From contig CM056379.1 of the NCBI GenBank assembly GCA_029718625.1, forward strand, positions 67,822,670 through 67,886,669: a stretch of 64,000 nucleotides of DNA. Direction: 5' to 3'. The position numbers and the translations under genes were made by a program. The notes beneath the pieces were generated by a model that did not search any database, was not told the DNA's origin, and worked only from the letters and a program-made list of their open reading frames with translations. Positions 23,099 through 33,984 of the stretch are shown here, in pieces (positions within the stretch are counted from its first letter, which is position 1; each line of letters starts with the position of its first letter). The DNA is from Synaphobranchus kaupii. Lineage: Eukaryota; Chordata; Actinopteri; Anguilliformes; Synaphobranchidae.

Positions 23099-23531
23099 TC
23101 ACTTATTTTCTATAGCTAACTAATGATGAATAATGCATGAAGATAAACACGGAGAGAGACATGCATTCCAAAGAAATGTATGCAGACATTCGCTTAACCA
23201 TAACGCCCTATTGACAAGAATGAGAACAGTTATCCTATTACAGACAGCACACAATTACATTAAAAGAGTTTGTAGATGAGCAGTATTTAATGTGTAATGA
23301 AATACAATGAACAGCACCACCTGAGCTATGGATCATGAAGAAGCATGTAAATTAATGAACCAAGTCTACATGGAGACATACATGCACAATGGGCTAGACG
23401 CAAACACATTCTAGCTGAAAGACATACAGCCTAAATAGCTAGTATAGCCTAAATAGTTTGCATCAGTAAAATATGGAAATACAGTTTTAAAATAGGGCTA
23501 TTAGTATTCTATGAAATACATTTAACGTTAG

Positions 23532-23722
23532 GCTATTCAACATTGAATTGCCGGATGCGTAACTCCAACCTTCCATATGTGGGCCACGAGCTAGCGAGCG
23601 AGCTAGTGAGTTCATAAGCACAGCAGTTAGGCTATTCAACACTGGATTGCCGGATGCATAACTCCAACCTTCCATGTGTGGGCTACGAGCTAGCGAGCGA
23701 GCTAGTGAGTTTCTGCACAGCA
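23532..23722. repeat. Tandem duplication of ~95 bp in copy A
   Basis: Two units begin ggctattcaac and contain ggatgc(g/a)taactccaacc, then agctagcgagcgagctagtg. Copy B has the equivalent duplication at about 56625-56800. It explains repetitive short frames on the minus strand. Confidence 0.8.
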
Positions 23723-24404
23723 GAGTTTTTTTTCCGGTAGTGTAGAATGTTACCTACGGGAAATGTTTTGGTACCGGACAGCTAGGTTTAGTTTCGTTTT
23801 CTGTAGTGCAATGAATGTAGGCTATAATGCATGTTGATTCGCTTCGTTGGTAGCCTAGCTTGTTTCTGCTTCCTGACGAGAAGCAGGAAGTAACGTTGGC
23901 GAACAAGCTTAATTGGACAACGCATATTTCCCAGGAATCTTAGCCAGAAAGAAAACAGTAGATACTAAGAACGTACATACCAGAGATTATTCTTCTTCTT
24001 CTTATTATTATTATTATTATAATTGAAAGTGTTTGCAGTAAGCTACATTATCAGCAGAGTAGCGTAGACTAGAGCCACATTCGGAGGCTATCTATTTATA
24101 AGTGACTAACCATGAATCAGATATGTTTGGGGAATTGGCGGTTTATAAATCCGATTGCTTAAAGGCTTGCAGCTTAAAAGAGGCTATCCTCAATTCTTAA
24201 TGTAGGCTATTATCGTAAATTCTTAATTTTCCTAGTAGTTAATTTTATGGTGACCTTGTGTTATGTGTGAAAAGGATAAAGTGAACAGAGCTGAAGTGAA
24301 GAAATCAATGAATAAATGAATGTAATAAATGAATGTAATAAAAAAATGTTGGCCGATGCAAGGGGTTTCCAGTCAGTCAGTCATGACCGCAAGAGCAGAG
24401 CGTA

Positions 24405-24454
24405 ACACCCACCCCAAACCAGACAAAAGCGAGCGTCCGGTTTGGGGAGGGTGT
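24405..24454. repeat. 16-bp-stem palindrome in copy A
   Basis: Arms acacccaccccaaacc and ggtttggggagggtgt pair at 15 of 16 positions around an 18-base loop. In copy B (55894-55943) all 16 pairs match, so the structure has been kept between copies. Confidence 0.8.
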
Positions 24455-24607
24455 GATAAAATACAAGTGAAACATTGAACAGTTAATATTGTAAACCTCT
24501 TTTGCCTTTGCAATAAAAATACGTTAATGTGTCAATGTGAAAATAATAACAGTCTAAGAAATGAAAAGTACTTAACAGTTGCACATTGTTTTTGTGGAAA
24601 ATACACA

Positions 24608-24684
24608 TGTGCCCTGCTGGGCTCGAACCCACTATCCACTGTGTGAGAGACTGCAGTTTTAACCACTAAAGCACAGTAGCTTCT
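24608..24684 (-). repeat. tRNA-like segment of the fold-back element (copy A)
   Basis: The minus strand has an A-box-like ctttagtggttaaaac and a B box/T-loop gggttcgagccc at tRNA spacing. Copy B carries the same on the plus strand (55662-55733). The acceptor-stem halves do not pair, so this is a tRNA-derived (SINE-like) segment rather than a working tRNA gene. Confidence 0.55.
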
Positions 24685-25162
24685 TGGAAAGCATGAAGCC
24701 ATTAGCTACATTAACATTAAAAAACATTAGCGTGAAGCGTTTTTATTGGACGATAAGCTTGATGAGCAGGTATACGGACCATACCCTCAAATAATAATTC
24801 TCCCCATTGGATAACATCACGACGGAGGCAGGCAGTTTGGCAGGAAAATGGGAAGAAGTTTGGGGCTTTATTGTGTGGATGTGTGAAGTTGTATCTGAAT
24901 GCTGTGTGGTTACATGAGGTCAGAACATACAGAAGTTAATGTTTTTAAGGGCTGAGAGTCTATGGTCATTGTGGTTACTTCTGTAGGAAACCCTGAAAAG
25001 TGCCAAACTCTCGGTGCTGTATAGGTATGGGGCATGCCCCGCCAAGCCGTAACTTGGCGGATGGCATACCTGCCATCCCAATCTTCTACATGCCAGTAAC
25101 CCCATATGGAAATGTAATATACTGCAGTATATTTTAAATATATTGTGAAGATAATTTTGATA

Positions 25163-26881
25163 TAAACTCCTCAAAAAAAGTTCGGAAATGTTATTTCGGT
25201 CGTTTATTCCTCCCCTTTAATAATACCAATTGGTATTGTATTTTATATCGTTGGAAAGCCTGATTAGTCACCTTTACAACGAGGTACAACTTGTAAGGAT
25301 CATGCATTCGTGGAATGAGCAACACAGCTAACCATGTGGGTAGCGGCCCAAAAAAATGTGCCAAAATCCCCTGCAATATTCTTCTGTTGGTATTCACTCT
25401 TGTTTTGAGCTTCAAGTGCTGGCAGGTGTATGACTGGCACCTGATTGGCACCTAATTGACAGCACTTCTGTGCATGGGTCTTGCAACTTTGTTGAGTTTG
25501 TGTGTGCTCCAAGCATAAACATGCCACGTTTGTCCCTTCAGGATAAGGCCCGTGCAATAGGGCAAGTGGAAGCTGGTGTTCCGGTACGCAGAGTGGCAGC
25601 ATTATTTGGTGTCAGCCCTGGTACCATTTCCAATCTTAGGACCAAGTTCCGTGAGACTGGTGAAGTCAAAGACAGACCACGAAGTGGCCGTCCCAGGAAG
25701 ACAACACCGCAAGAAGACCGGTTCCTCACCCTTGCTTCACTGAGGAACCGTAGGCTTTCTTCCAGAGATTTACAGGCAAGATTTGCACAACGGTACCACA
25801 GACAGATCTCTGATCAGACGGTGAGGAACAGACTGCACATGGCCGGTCTTCGTGCTTATAAGGCTGCCAGGAAGCCTGCAATGACTGCCCTTCACCGTCA
25901 GGCCCGTTTGCTCTGGTGTCGACAGCACCGACAGTGGAACCTAAGAATGTGGGGCAACGTCATGTTCAGTGATGAATCAAGGTTCTGTCTGCGGAAGCTG
26001 GATGGCAGGATCAAAGTATGGAGACGGCGTGGAGAACGCTATGCAGATTGCTGCACAGATCGCGTGACACCTTTCAATGGGGGCAGTGTCATGGTGTGGG
26101 ACGGTATCTCTCTCACAGGCAAAACAGAACTTGTCATCATTGAAGGCAATCTCAATGCAGTGAGATATCGGAATGAGATTCTGGAGCCAGTGGCGATCCC
26201 ATATCTCCAGAATCTGGGACCTAACTCCACTCCATGACAACGCTCGCCCCCACAGAGCCAGGATCATCACAGAGTACCTCCAGAATTTGGCAGTGGAGAG
26301 GATGGAATGGCCTGCCGTGAGTCCAGACCTCAACCCAATTGAACACCTGTGGGATCAGCTTGGGCGTGCTGTACGTGCCAGAGTGACCAACGCAACCATG
26401 TTGGCTGACTTGCGGCAAATCCTGGTTGAGGAATGGGATGCCATCCCACAGCAGTGTGTGACCAGGCTGGTGACCAGCATGAGGAGGAGGTGCCAAGCTG
26501 TTGTGACTGCGTATGGATCTTCCACACACTACTGAGGTCCCTGACAGTGTAAAATGAATAAAGTGTAAAAATGGCCAATATGTGTTGTTTTTTCCTTATT
26601 ACTGTGGGAGAGTGCAATCATCCAATCCACCAAGCAACTCAAAACGAGAGTGAATACCAACAGAAGAATATTGCAGGGGATTTTGGCACATTTTTTTGGG
26701 CCGCTACCCACACGGTTAGCTGTGTTGCTCATTCCACGAATGCATGATCCTTACAATTTGTACCTCGTTGTAAAGGTGACTAATCAGGCTTTCCAGCTAT
26801 ATAAAATACAATACCAATTGGTATTATTAAAGGGGAGGAATAATCGACCGAAAAAACATTTCCGAACTTTTTTTGAGTTTA
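25163..26881 (+). mobile_element. Tc1/mariner element D, full length
   Basis: Long inverted repeats of about 240 bp (25163-25412 and 26639-26881) with outer tips actcctcaaaaaaagttcgg. Both arms carry accaattggtatt and cattcgtgga segments. It is flanked by ta, as expected for Tc1/mariner. The right tip lacks three bases of the left one. It encloses one transposase gene. Confidence 0.88.
25521..26535 (+). pseudogene. Tc1-type transposase, one frame change
   Basis: ATG at 25521 (MPRLSLQDKARAIGQVEAG) opens the usual Tc1 layout. A PAIRED-like helix-turn-helix (VRRVAALFGVSPGTISNL) is followed by the hinge RPRSGRPRK and a second HTH (SDQTVRNRLHMAG). The DDE core then has the first Asp in VMFSDESRF (about residue 151). 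The first frame ends at 26237. The second Asp (HDNARPHRARI) and the Glu (DLNPIEHLWDQL) lie in another frame open to 26535. The shift falls between about 26195 and 26235, between the first and second catalytic residues, so this copy should be unable to make an active enzyme. Total length is about 338 codons, normal for the family. Confidence 0.88.
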
Positions 26882-26883
26882 TT

Positions 26884-27373
26884 TACAATATACTGCAGCA
26901 TATTCTTTTTCCATAGGGGACTGATTAAGCGGTTGAATTAAAACTTAAATGAGATTCACTTTCGGTAGTTAGATTTAAAACAAAGTTGAACCTAGCCTTC
27001 AATTTGGCAACCATGACTACAATGCAGTCTTTGTGGGTATACTCAGCATACCTCTCAAGGTGGCGCTACATTACTTACCTTTCACACCTTCCCCTCTGGA
27101 CACCTAAACTAACACTTCTATTCCTAAACTCCAACCTCGGCTTTCCATCTCCCTCAATTGGTCATTGTTCATGAGTTGATGTTAGTCTGTTATGAACTGC
27201 CTGGATGTTTGACAGTCGTATGAACTACCGGGACATTGTCAGCCCTGAACACACTGTCTTTATTAACTTGTGACAAACCCTGTTACAGGAGGACTATTGG
27301 TTTACCTTGGACTATTGTAACAATTTTGTGCTTCCAAGAAAGGCTTCTGTCCCTCTTGGAAACAAAGGGGGGA
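26884..27373. other. Interval ending in a polypurine tract
   Basis: No convincing gene. The last 15 bases (aaacaaagggggga) form a polypurine tract just before the LTR-like sequence at 27374, so part of this stretch is probably the 3' end of a lost LTR element. Confidence 0.35.
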
Positions 27374-27720
27374 TGTAGGGACCGACAGCCAGCTGACAGT
27401 CCTTACACAAACACTGACTGTCACTTTAAAGACATGGAGGCGCGTCTGATGACGTCATCTGCACACGCGGCGTTTAAAATCCTCATCACACAGTGAACCG
27501 GTGTGAAGGTTCCCTTCCCCCCACCAAGTTAATAAAACTGAGGGAAGACCGTCCCCCTTCTCTTCTTACCCTTGCATCCAGCGGACTTAGTCACTTTTCT
27601 CTGGGACTCACAGAGTTCACAGAGCTCCGGAACTCCCACAATTCTGTGGAGTTCTCCTAATACTGGGGTTCACAGGACGCAGAGGATTGCTGCTATTGCT
27701 GAGACTTATGTGAAAACACA
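27374..27720 (+). repeat. 3' LTR remnant of another LTR element
   Basis: Starts tgtagggaccgacag directly after a purine tract. It has a TATA-like tttaaaat near 27473 and a polyadenylation signal aataaaa near 27532. There is no partner LTR in the window. The 3' boundary is not clear. The following sequence to 28200 holds no motif I recognise. Confidence 0.5.
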
Positions 27721-28200
27721 GAGAACGTGGCTCTCCAAGGGGCTGCTGACTTAGCTCGCCTTGCGGTGACTAAGTTTACTTCATCCCACGTGGAAACTAG
27801 CGTGCGTGCAGCACAAGCACAAGAAACTTCAGCAAAACGAACTTCACAAACAGCGAGAGGGACACCCCCAGACGACTGGAGGAGACCAGCTGTCATCGCC
27901 ACCCACGCCACGAAAAGGACACCAGCTTGGACTGCTGGAAACCACCACAATTCACAACTCCATGACCATGTGTTCCCAGGAGCGCAACAGCGACCACCGG
28001 AGATGACAGCACGGGTGGAAGGATCTCCGTAAGACTGACTAAGCATCCCAGGCAGTAGCTACAGTTTAATTTAGTCTTAACTGAGGTTAATGTCAATTTG
28101 TGTGGTTATATCTGTCCGTTTACTGTTTATTTTAATGAGTTCTGTTCGCTGTGTTTACCCTGTTCGAATTGGCTAGCTACCTATATAGAGTAACACCACC

Positions 28201-28526
28201 TGTTACGTCCCTGTAGTACCTGAAGGTGGCACTGTCTCTTTGTATAGGCTGCTTTACCTGTATTGTTTTCAGGTGAGACCTGTTGGGAGAGGGCGGAGCC
28301 TGCTCCTTAAAATCACCTCTGCTCTGGAAGTCGGGGGAGAGATTTTGGCCGCCACGCCAGTTGTGTTTTGCTGTTTCTTGTTGATCTTCCCGTTTGTATT
28401 GATTTTCTCCCCATTTCCCCTTTTTGTTGTTTATCCATTGATTATTTGTTTAATAAAACCCCTAGTTTTGAGCCCATTTGTGTCTCCTGAGTGTTTATGT
28501 TGCGTTCAGCCTAGCTGGTCGTAACA
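28201..28526 (+). repeat. 5' LTR of the Gmr1-type element
   Basis: 326 bp. Polyadenylation signal aataaaa near 28452. Every base I compared matches 33985-34310. Confidence 0.93.
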
Positions 28527-28530
28527 TAAT

Positions 28531-28548
28531 TGGGAGCTCGTCCGCGAT
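28531..28548 (+). promoter_or_regulatory. Primer-binding site, tRNA-Pro-like
   Basis: tgggagctcgtccgcgat lies 4 bases after the LTR. It agrees with the familiar tRNA-Pro primer site at 16 of 18 positions from memory, so the primer could be Pro or a related tRNA. Confidence 0.5.
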
Positions 28549-29194
28549 TTGAGTCGTGAGAAAATTGGAAGCAGCAGTTGTTGCGATTTTTTGGTGAGTA
28601 CGTTTGCTGGGTGATTGATTGTTAGCTGTGCATCCCAATCAGTAAGCCTCCGGGTAGACCCCGAGTTTGCCACTTTATTATTTTAATTTATTGTTTTTGG
28701 TGGTAGTCTTGACTCGGCACGTTTCGGAGTATTGTGGTAGGCGGTGTTCTTCGGTCTGCTGCATACTCACGAGTTCAACGTTTAAAGGCGCCTGTCGGGA
28801 AACCACTGAAGACTAGGAAAGGGTAAGTTAGTTTAGTTTTCTTGAAGGTAGGTAGGAGTTGGGGTGTTCCAGTAAATAGCATTTGCCCAGCGAATGTGTA
28901 CTCTTTCGTTTTGTCGCTTTAGAGTTTAGTATTGCACTGCTATTTTGTAGTGTTTAACAGGTTGAAGTTCGTGGTTAGACTTTAGTTGGCTGCCGTGATT
29001 TATGGGGTTTGCCCATTCGGTTGTCTAGCCTTAGTCAGCTTGTGAGTGTTGGGGCGTGGTTTTGTGCATTTGTGAATTTTTGTGGTCATATTTTGGGGAA
29101 TGTTTTGATGACCACTTCGTTTGGAGTTTTGTAGCCAAATAGCAGCCATTCGAAATTTTGTTTTGTGATTTTTGTTTTGACAAACTAGTTGACA

Positions 29195-31843
29195 ATGACC
29201 TCTGTAGCAGAGGAATTTTCAGAAAATCCTTCCGTGGAGGTATTCGACCGTCTCACCAAAGAGCAGCTGCTAGAAGTGGCTAATTACTATAAAATTGATT
29301 TGACATCATCTGAAAAACGTTTAAAATACACCATTAAATCTGTCTTACTGCCCTTTTTGGTGGAGAAAAGAGTTCTTCCTCCTGTTGATATGAAGGATAC
29401 TATCCGTTTGAAAGAGCTTTCGGTCCGTGAGAAAGAATTGGATAATGAGAGAGAATTATTACGAGGAAGAGCTATTGAGAGTGAGTTGGAGGTAAAGAGA
29501 TTGGAATTTCGGGCCAAACAAGAAGACATTGACTTAACATTCCACACTGGTTCATTCGATGTCACTAGACACATTAGGTTGGTACCACCTTTTGTGGAAA
29601 AAGATGTTGAAAAGTACTTTCCACACTTTGAGAAAGTGGCGACTACTTTGAAATGGCCCAAGGAAGTATGGACTTTATTAATTCAGTCTGTGTTAACTGG
29701 CAGAGCTCAAGAGGTGTATGCATCTCTTTCGTTAGAACAAAGTTCAGACTACGATGTGGTCAAAACTTCTATTTTGCACGTTTTCGAGCTTGTTCCGGAA
29801 TCTTATAGACAGCGTTTTAGGCGATATAAGAAATTCGAGCATCAGACTTACGTTGAATTTGCACGCGAAAAAGAATCCTTGTTCGATCGCTGGTGTTCTT
29901 CTAAGAAAGTAGACAATCAGGAGAAGTTACGAGATTTATTGCTCGTTGAAGAGTTTAAGAACTGTCTGCCTGACTCAGTGTCTACATATCTTAGCGAACA
30001 AAAAGCTGACACCTTGCATGAAGCTGCTGTCTTAGCAGACGAGTATGTTTTGACCCATCGAGTTTTCTTTAAGGATAAGCGTAAGCCGGTATCTAGTCAG
30101 TTTAACTCTTCAGAGAAAACAGTTCATTTTTCGAGTAGTCCTGAGCGGATCTGTTTCTATTGTAAAAAGCCTGGTCATTTAGTGGCAGAGTGTCCTGTGC
30201 TTAAAAAGAAACAAGCTGCGAAAGGCGTTGGGTTGATCAAAGCTGCGCTACATCCAGAATTGCCCTGTCTTGAAAAGGACGTGGAGTCTGGGTATGAGCC
30301 CTTCCTCAGTGGTGGTTTTGTGTCGTTGCCTGGTGATGAACATTTAACTCCAGTTCGCATACTGCGCGACACCGGTGCTGCACAATCCTTCATATTACAG
30401 GGGGTGTTACCCTTGTCAGAGCAAACTAAGACCGGAATTAGTGTGTTAATTCGAGGTTTTGAAATGGGTTTCACGGTGGTTCCACTCCATCGAGTTTATT
30501 TAAAATCTAGTGTGGTAACTGGCAGCGTTGCTGTTGGCGTTCGTCAGTCTTTGCCCATTCATGGCGTGTCCTTTATACTGGGTAACGATCTAGCTGGCGG
30601 TAATGTATGGGATAAAGTCGGTTCTGATATGCTACCGCAGGTCGTTGCTGTGCCTGGCACGCCGGAAGATCACGAGTGTGCGCAGAAGTATCCTGATGTT
30701 TTCCCTGCCTGCGCTGTCACTCGCGCTATGGTGAAAAATAATTCCAATTCTCTAGCTAATGAAGTGCGTTGTTCTTCCCCTCTCGATACTGATGATGTTC
30801 TTGATTTGTCCGATTCTTTCTTAGTTACTCCTGGTGAGGTTATGAATTCGTTTGAGTTCCCTTCCAATGTTCGCCTTGCTATGCCTGATGGGAAAACGAG
30901 CTCAGTTAGTAACGAGGCTACTGTGTGTGTCTCTCGAGAAAAATTAATCGCTGCCCAGGAGGCTGATGTGTCGCTTACCTCACTGTTGCAATCTGCCTCA
31001 TCCGATATTGATATTGAGAAAGAGCCTCAGTGTTTTTTCTTTCATGAAGGAGTTTTGATGAGGAAATGGCGACCGCATAATGTCCCAGATGAATGGAATT
31101 ATGTCCATCAGATTGTGATTCCTTCTGAGTACAGAAATGAGGTTTTGAGAGTAGCTCACGATAATGTGGCTGGACATTTGGGAGTCACTAAAACGTTTAA
31201 GCGCATCCTTCAGCACTTTTTCAAGCGGGATGTGGTTCGTTTTTGTAAAACCTGTAGTGTTTGTCAGATTGTTGGTAAACCCAATCAGACGATTCCGCCC
31301 GTTCCTCTGTATCCCATTCCAGTGATGGGGCAGCCCTTTGATCATGTCATTGTCGATGTTGTCGGTCCACTCGTGCGATCTAAAAGTGGCCATCAGTATC
31401 TTTTGACTATGATGTGTGCAGCCACTCGCTTCCCAGAGGCAGTTCCTCTGAGGACAATTACCACCAAGGCAGTGACGAAGGAGCTGGTTAAGTTTTTCTC
31501 TGTGTTCGGGTTGCCAAAAGTTATTCAGACTGACAGAGGGTCAAATTTTACATCCCGTGTGTTCGCCCAAGTTATGAAACGGCTTCACATTCGACACAAT
31601 GTTTCCAGTGCCTATCATCCAGAAAGTCAGGGGGCACTGGAACGTTATCACCAAACGCTGAAGAGCATGTTACGTAAGTACTGCTTGGAAACTGGCAAAG
31701 ATTGGGCAGATGCAGTTCCCTGGTTGTTGTTTGCATGTAGAGAGGTGACACAGGAGTCACTTGGCTTCAGCCCCGCTGATCTAGTTTTTGGACACACCCC
31801 CGCGCGGTCCTTTGGCTGTTTTAAAAGATCAGTGGCTGAGTGA
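29195..31843 (+). CDS. Gag-protease-integrase polyprotein of the Gmr1-type element
   Basis: ATG at 29195 (TTG six bases upstream is in frame but less likely). Residues 1-300 are Gag: an N-terminal SAP-like stretch (VFDRLTKEQLLEVANYYKI), a coiled region, and a capsid domain including RYKKFEHQTYVEFAREK. A zinc knuckle CFYCKKPGHLVAEC lies at about 320-334. The aspartic protease has its DTG at about 392 (RDTGAAQSF). The integrase zinc domain HHCC is at about 650-700 (AHDNVAGHLG, CKTCSVC). The DDE core has Asp near 721 (HVIVDVVG), Asp near 779 (QTDRGSNF) and Glu near 817 (GALERYHQ). The frame closes at 31843, before the integrase C-terminus, which continues in the overlapping frame. All catalytic residues are present. 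Confidence 0.9.
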   Translation: MTSVAEEFSENPSVEVFDRLTKEQLLEVANYYKIDLTSSEKRLKYTIKSVLLPFLVEKRVLPPVDMKDTIRLKELSVREKELDNERELLRGRAIESELEVKRLEFRAKQEDIDLTFHTGSFDVTRHIRLVPPFVEKDVEKYFPHFEKVATTLKWPKEVWTLLIQSVLTGRAQEVYASLSLEQSSDYDVVKTSILHVFELVPESYRQRFRRYKKFEHQTYVEFAREKESLFDRWCSSKKVDNQEKLRDLLLVEEFKNCLPDSVSTYLSEQKADTLHEAAVLADEYVLTHRVFFKDKRKPVSSQFNSSEKTVHFSSSPERICFYCKKPGHLVAECPVLKKKQAAKGVGLIKAALHPELPCLEKDVESGYEPFLSGGFVSLPGDEHLTPVRILRDTGAAQSFILQGVLPLSEQTKTGISVLIRGFEMGFTVVPLHRVYLKSSVVTGSVAVGVRQSLPIHGVSFILGNDLAGGNVWDKVGSDMLPQVVAVPGTPEDHECAQKYPDVFPACAVTRAMVKNNSNSLANEVRCSSPLDTDDVLDLSDSFLVTPGEVMNSFEFPSNVRLAMPDGKTSSVSNEATVCVSREKLIAAQEADVSLTSLLQSASSDIDIEKEPQCFFFHEGVLMRKWRPHNVPDEWNYVHQIVIPSEYRNEVLRVAHDNVAGHLGVTKTFKRILQHFFKRDVVRFCKTCSVCQIVGKPNQTIPPVPLYPIPVMGQPFDHVIVDVVGPLVRSKSGHQYLLTMMCAATRFPEAVPLRTITTKAVTKELVKFFSVFGLPKVIQTDRGSNFTSRVFAQVMKRLHIRHNVSSAYHPESQGALERYHQTLKSMLRKYCLETGKDWADAVPWLLFACREVTQESLGFSPADLVFGHTPARSFGCFKRSVAE

Positions 31844-33746
31844 TTCCCCTGCGAAAAACATCTTGAGCTGTGTTTCAGATTTTCGTTTTCGTTTACACAG
31901 AGCTCGTGAATTGGCTAGGCAAAACCTTGGGAAAGCCCAAGTTAAAATGAAGTGTTGGTATGACCGTAAAACTAAAAACCGTTGTTTTAAAATCGGCGAT
32001 AAAGTTCTTGTGTTGCTACCCATCCTTGGCTCCGCCTTACAGGCCCGCTTTAGTGGTCCATATGTGGTGGAGCATAAACTTTCTGATCGTGATTATGTAA
32101 TTGCGACTCCAGACAGACGTCAGAAGACTCGTTTATGTCATATAAACATGCTGAAACCTTATTTTGACCGTGATCCTTCTGCTCGCTCCAGTTCAGCTGT
32201 GGTTGTGCCCAAAGCCGATTCTTTGCGATCGGGTGACGTTGCCCCTATGTTGTTGTCCTCTCTGGTGGAGGAGTGTGGTGACGCTGAGAACAGTCCTTCT
32301 CGGGCTGTCATAGAGGGGCGTCTTAATAATTCGGAAATGCTCGCTGTTCTGCATAATCATCTTCCGCATCTCACAGATTCAGAGAAAACTGATATTATAG
32401 ATCTTGTACAACAGTTTCCAGAAATGTTCTGTGATATACCAAAACAAACGCATGTCTGTGAACATGACATAGATGTCGGAACAACAGCCCCGATCAAACA
32501 GCACCCGTATCGTGCTAATCCGCTGAAGCGGGCCATTTTAAAGAAAGAAGTCGAGTACATGCTTGCCAATAACATCGCTGAGCCTAGTATGAGTGCGTGG
32601 AGTTCTCCATGTATTTTAGTGGGTAAATCTGACGGTACATTTCGTTTTTGCACCGACTACAGGCGTGTCAATGCAGTCACTAAGCCAGACTCTTATCCAT
32701 TGCCCAGGATGGATGACTGCATAGACAGTGTGGGTTCTGCAGTGTTCGTAAGTAAGTTTGACTTGCTTAAGGGCTACTGGCAGGTCCCCCTTACAAGTCG
32801 GGCAAAAGAAATCTCCGCTTTTGTTACACCTGACGACTTCCTGAGTTATCGCGTTATGGCTTTTGGGATGCGTAACGCGCCGGCAACTTTTCAGAGGTTG
32901 ATTAACATTGTGCTGTCTGGTATGTCTGGCTGTGAGGCATACTTAGATGACGTGGTTGTATATAGTTCATCTTGGTCTGATCATGTCGCGCAAATTCGTG
33001 ATCTTTTCCATCGGTTGTCTGTTGCCAATCTCACCATTAATTTGGCGAAATGTGAGTTCGGAAAGGCAACGGTGACCTACTTGGGTAGAATTGTGGGAGG
33101 AGGTCAGGTGTGTCCTCTAGATGCCAAGATATCTGCCATCTGTAATTTCCCTGCCCCTGTAGATCGTCGCGAGTTGCGTCGATTTCTGGGAATGGCAGGT
33201 TATTATCGAGCGTTTTGTAAGAACTTCTCTTCTATCGTGGCTCCCTTGACTGACTTGCTTAGTCCGAAAGTGTCGTATCAGTGGTCTGAATCATGCCTAA
33301 AGGCATTTGAAAATGTCAAGGCGTTGCTAATCTCTGCTCCTGTATTGGTTGCGCCTGATTTTCAGAAACCTTTCTTTTTAGCTGTTGACGCAAGTGACGG
33401 AGGTGCTGGTGCTGTCCTCCTGCAAGAAGGTGTTGAAAATGTCCACCACTCCGTTTGCTATTTTTCGAAAAAGTTTAATCTGCATCAACGGCGGTATTCC
33501 ACCATCGAAAAGGAGACACTAGCCCTCGTCCTTGCTGTCCAGCATTTCGAAGTCTATCTGGGTTCTTCCGATAACATCGTCGTGTATAGCGATCACGACC
33601 CCTTGAAGTTCCTCAATCGCATGAGAAACGCTAATCAGCGTCTGATGCGGTGGAGCTTGATTTTACAACCGTTGAATATTGAAATTAAGCATATTCGCGG
33701 TACTGACAACGTCATTGCTGACGCACTGTCACGAGTGCCTGCGTGA
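31788..33746 (+). CDS. Integrase C-terminus, RT and RNase H of the Gmr1-type element
   Basis: Open in the +1 frame relative to the preceding ORF, overlapping it by 56 bases, with no early ATG: the first codon of the open block is TTG. That points to expression by frameshifting rather than initiation. Residues 10-130 are the integrase C-terminal region (FKIGDKVLVLLP). RT follows with RFCTDYRRVNAVT near 286, catalytic YLDD near 384-387, and TYLGRIVGGGQ. RNase H begins near 530 (AVDASDGGAGAVLL), with TIEKETLALV and YSDHDPLKFL. It ends IADALSRVPA. No stops or missing catalytic residues were seen. Confidence 0.9.
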   Translation: MDTPPRGPLAVLKDQWLSDSPAKNILSCVSDFRFRLHRARELARQNLGKAQVKMKCWYDRKTKNRCFKIGDKVLVLLPILGSALQARFSGPYVVEHKLSDRDYVIATPDRRQKTRLCHINMLKPYFDRDPSARSSSAVVVPKADSLRSGDVAPMLLSSLVEECGDAENSPSRAVIEGRLNNSEMLAVLHNHLPHLTDSEKTDIIDLVQQFPEMFCDIPKQTHVCEHDIDVGTTAPIKQHPYRANPLKRAILKKEVEYMLANNIAEPSMSAWSSPCILVGKSDGTFRFCTDYRRVNAVTKPDSYPLPRMDDCIDSVGSAVFVSKFDLLKGYWQVPLTSRAKEISAFVTPDDFLSYRVMAFGMRNAPATFQRLINIVLSGMSGCEAYLDDVVVYSSSWSDHVAQIRDLFHRLSVANLTINLAKCEFGKATVTYLGRIVGGGQVCPLDAKISAICNFPAPVDRRELRRFLGMAGYYRAFCKNFSSIVAPLTDLLSPKVSYQWSESCLKAFENVKALLISAPVLVAPDFQKPFFLAVDASDGGAGAVLLQEGVENVHHSVCYFSKKFNLHQRRYSTIEKETLALVLAVQHFEVYLGSSDNIVVYSDHDPLKFLNRMRNANQRLMRWSLILQPLNIEIKHIRGTDNVIADALSRVPA

Positions 33747-33984
33747 CCGTCATGCTCTTTACAGCTATACCAGTAGCTGTATTGTCATGGTTTGTGTTTT
33801 TTTTGGTCTATCGTCTTTTAAAATTACAGCAAAGCTGTATGTTTTTGTGTTTTGCAATTGTGCCCTTGCTCATCTCTGTCTGTGGGATGTGGTTTCAGGG
33901 ACTAACATGTGTGTAGTTGGCCTTTGAGTAAAGGTTTGTGTGTTTTTGATTATGGAGACTGGAGTCACCATTTTGGTATGGGGG
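33747..33984 (+). other. Gmr1-type 3' non-coding region
   Basis: Short region between the RNase H stop and the 3' LTR, T-rich, ending in a weak purine tract (tatggggg) before tgttac. Confidence 0.6.

Noticed and set aside
23487..23675. Repeated short frame with MEGWSYASGN units, similar to 56595-56780
   Set aside because: Product of a tandem duplication in the fold-back element; no conserved domain and short.
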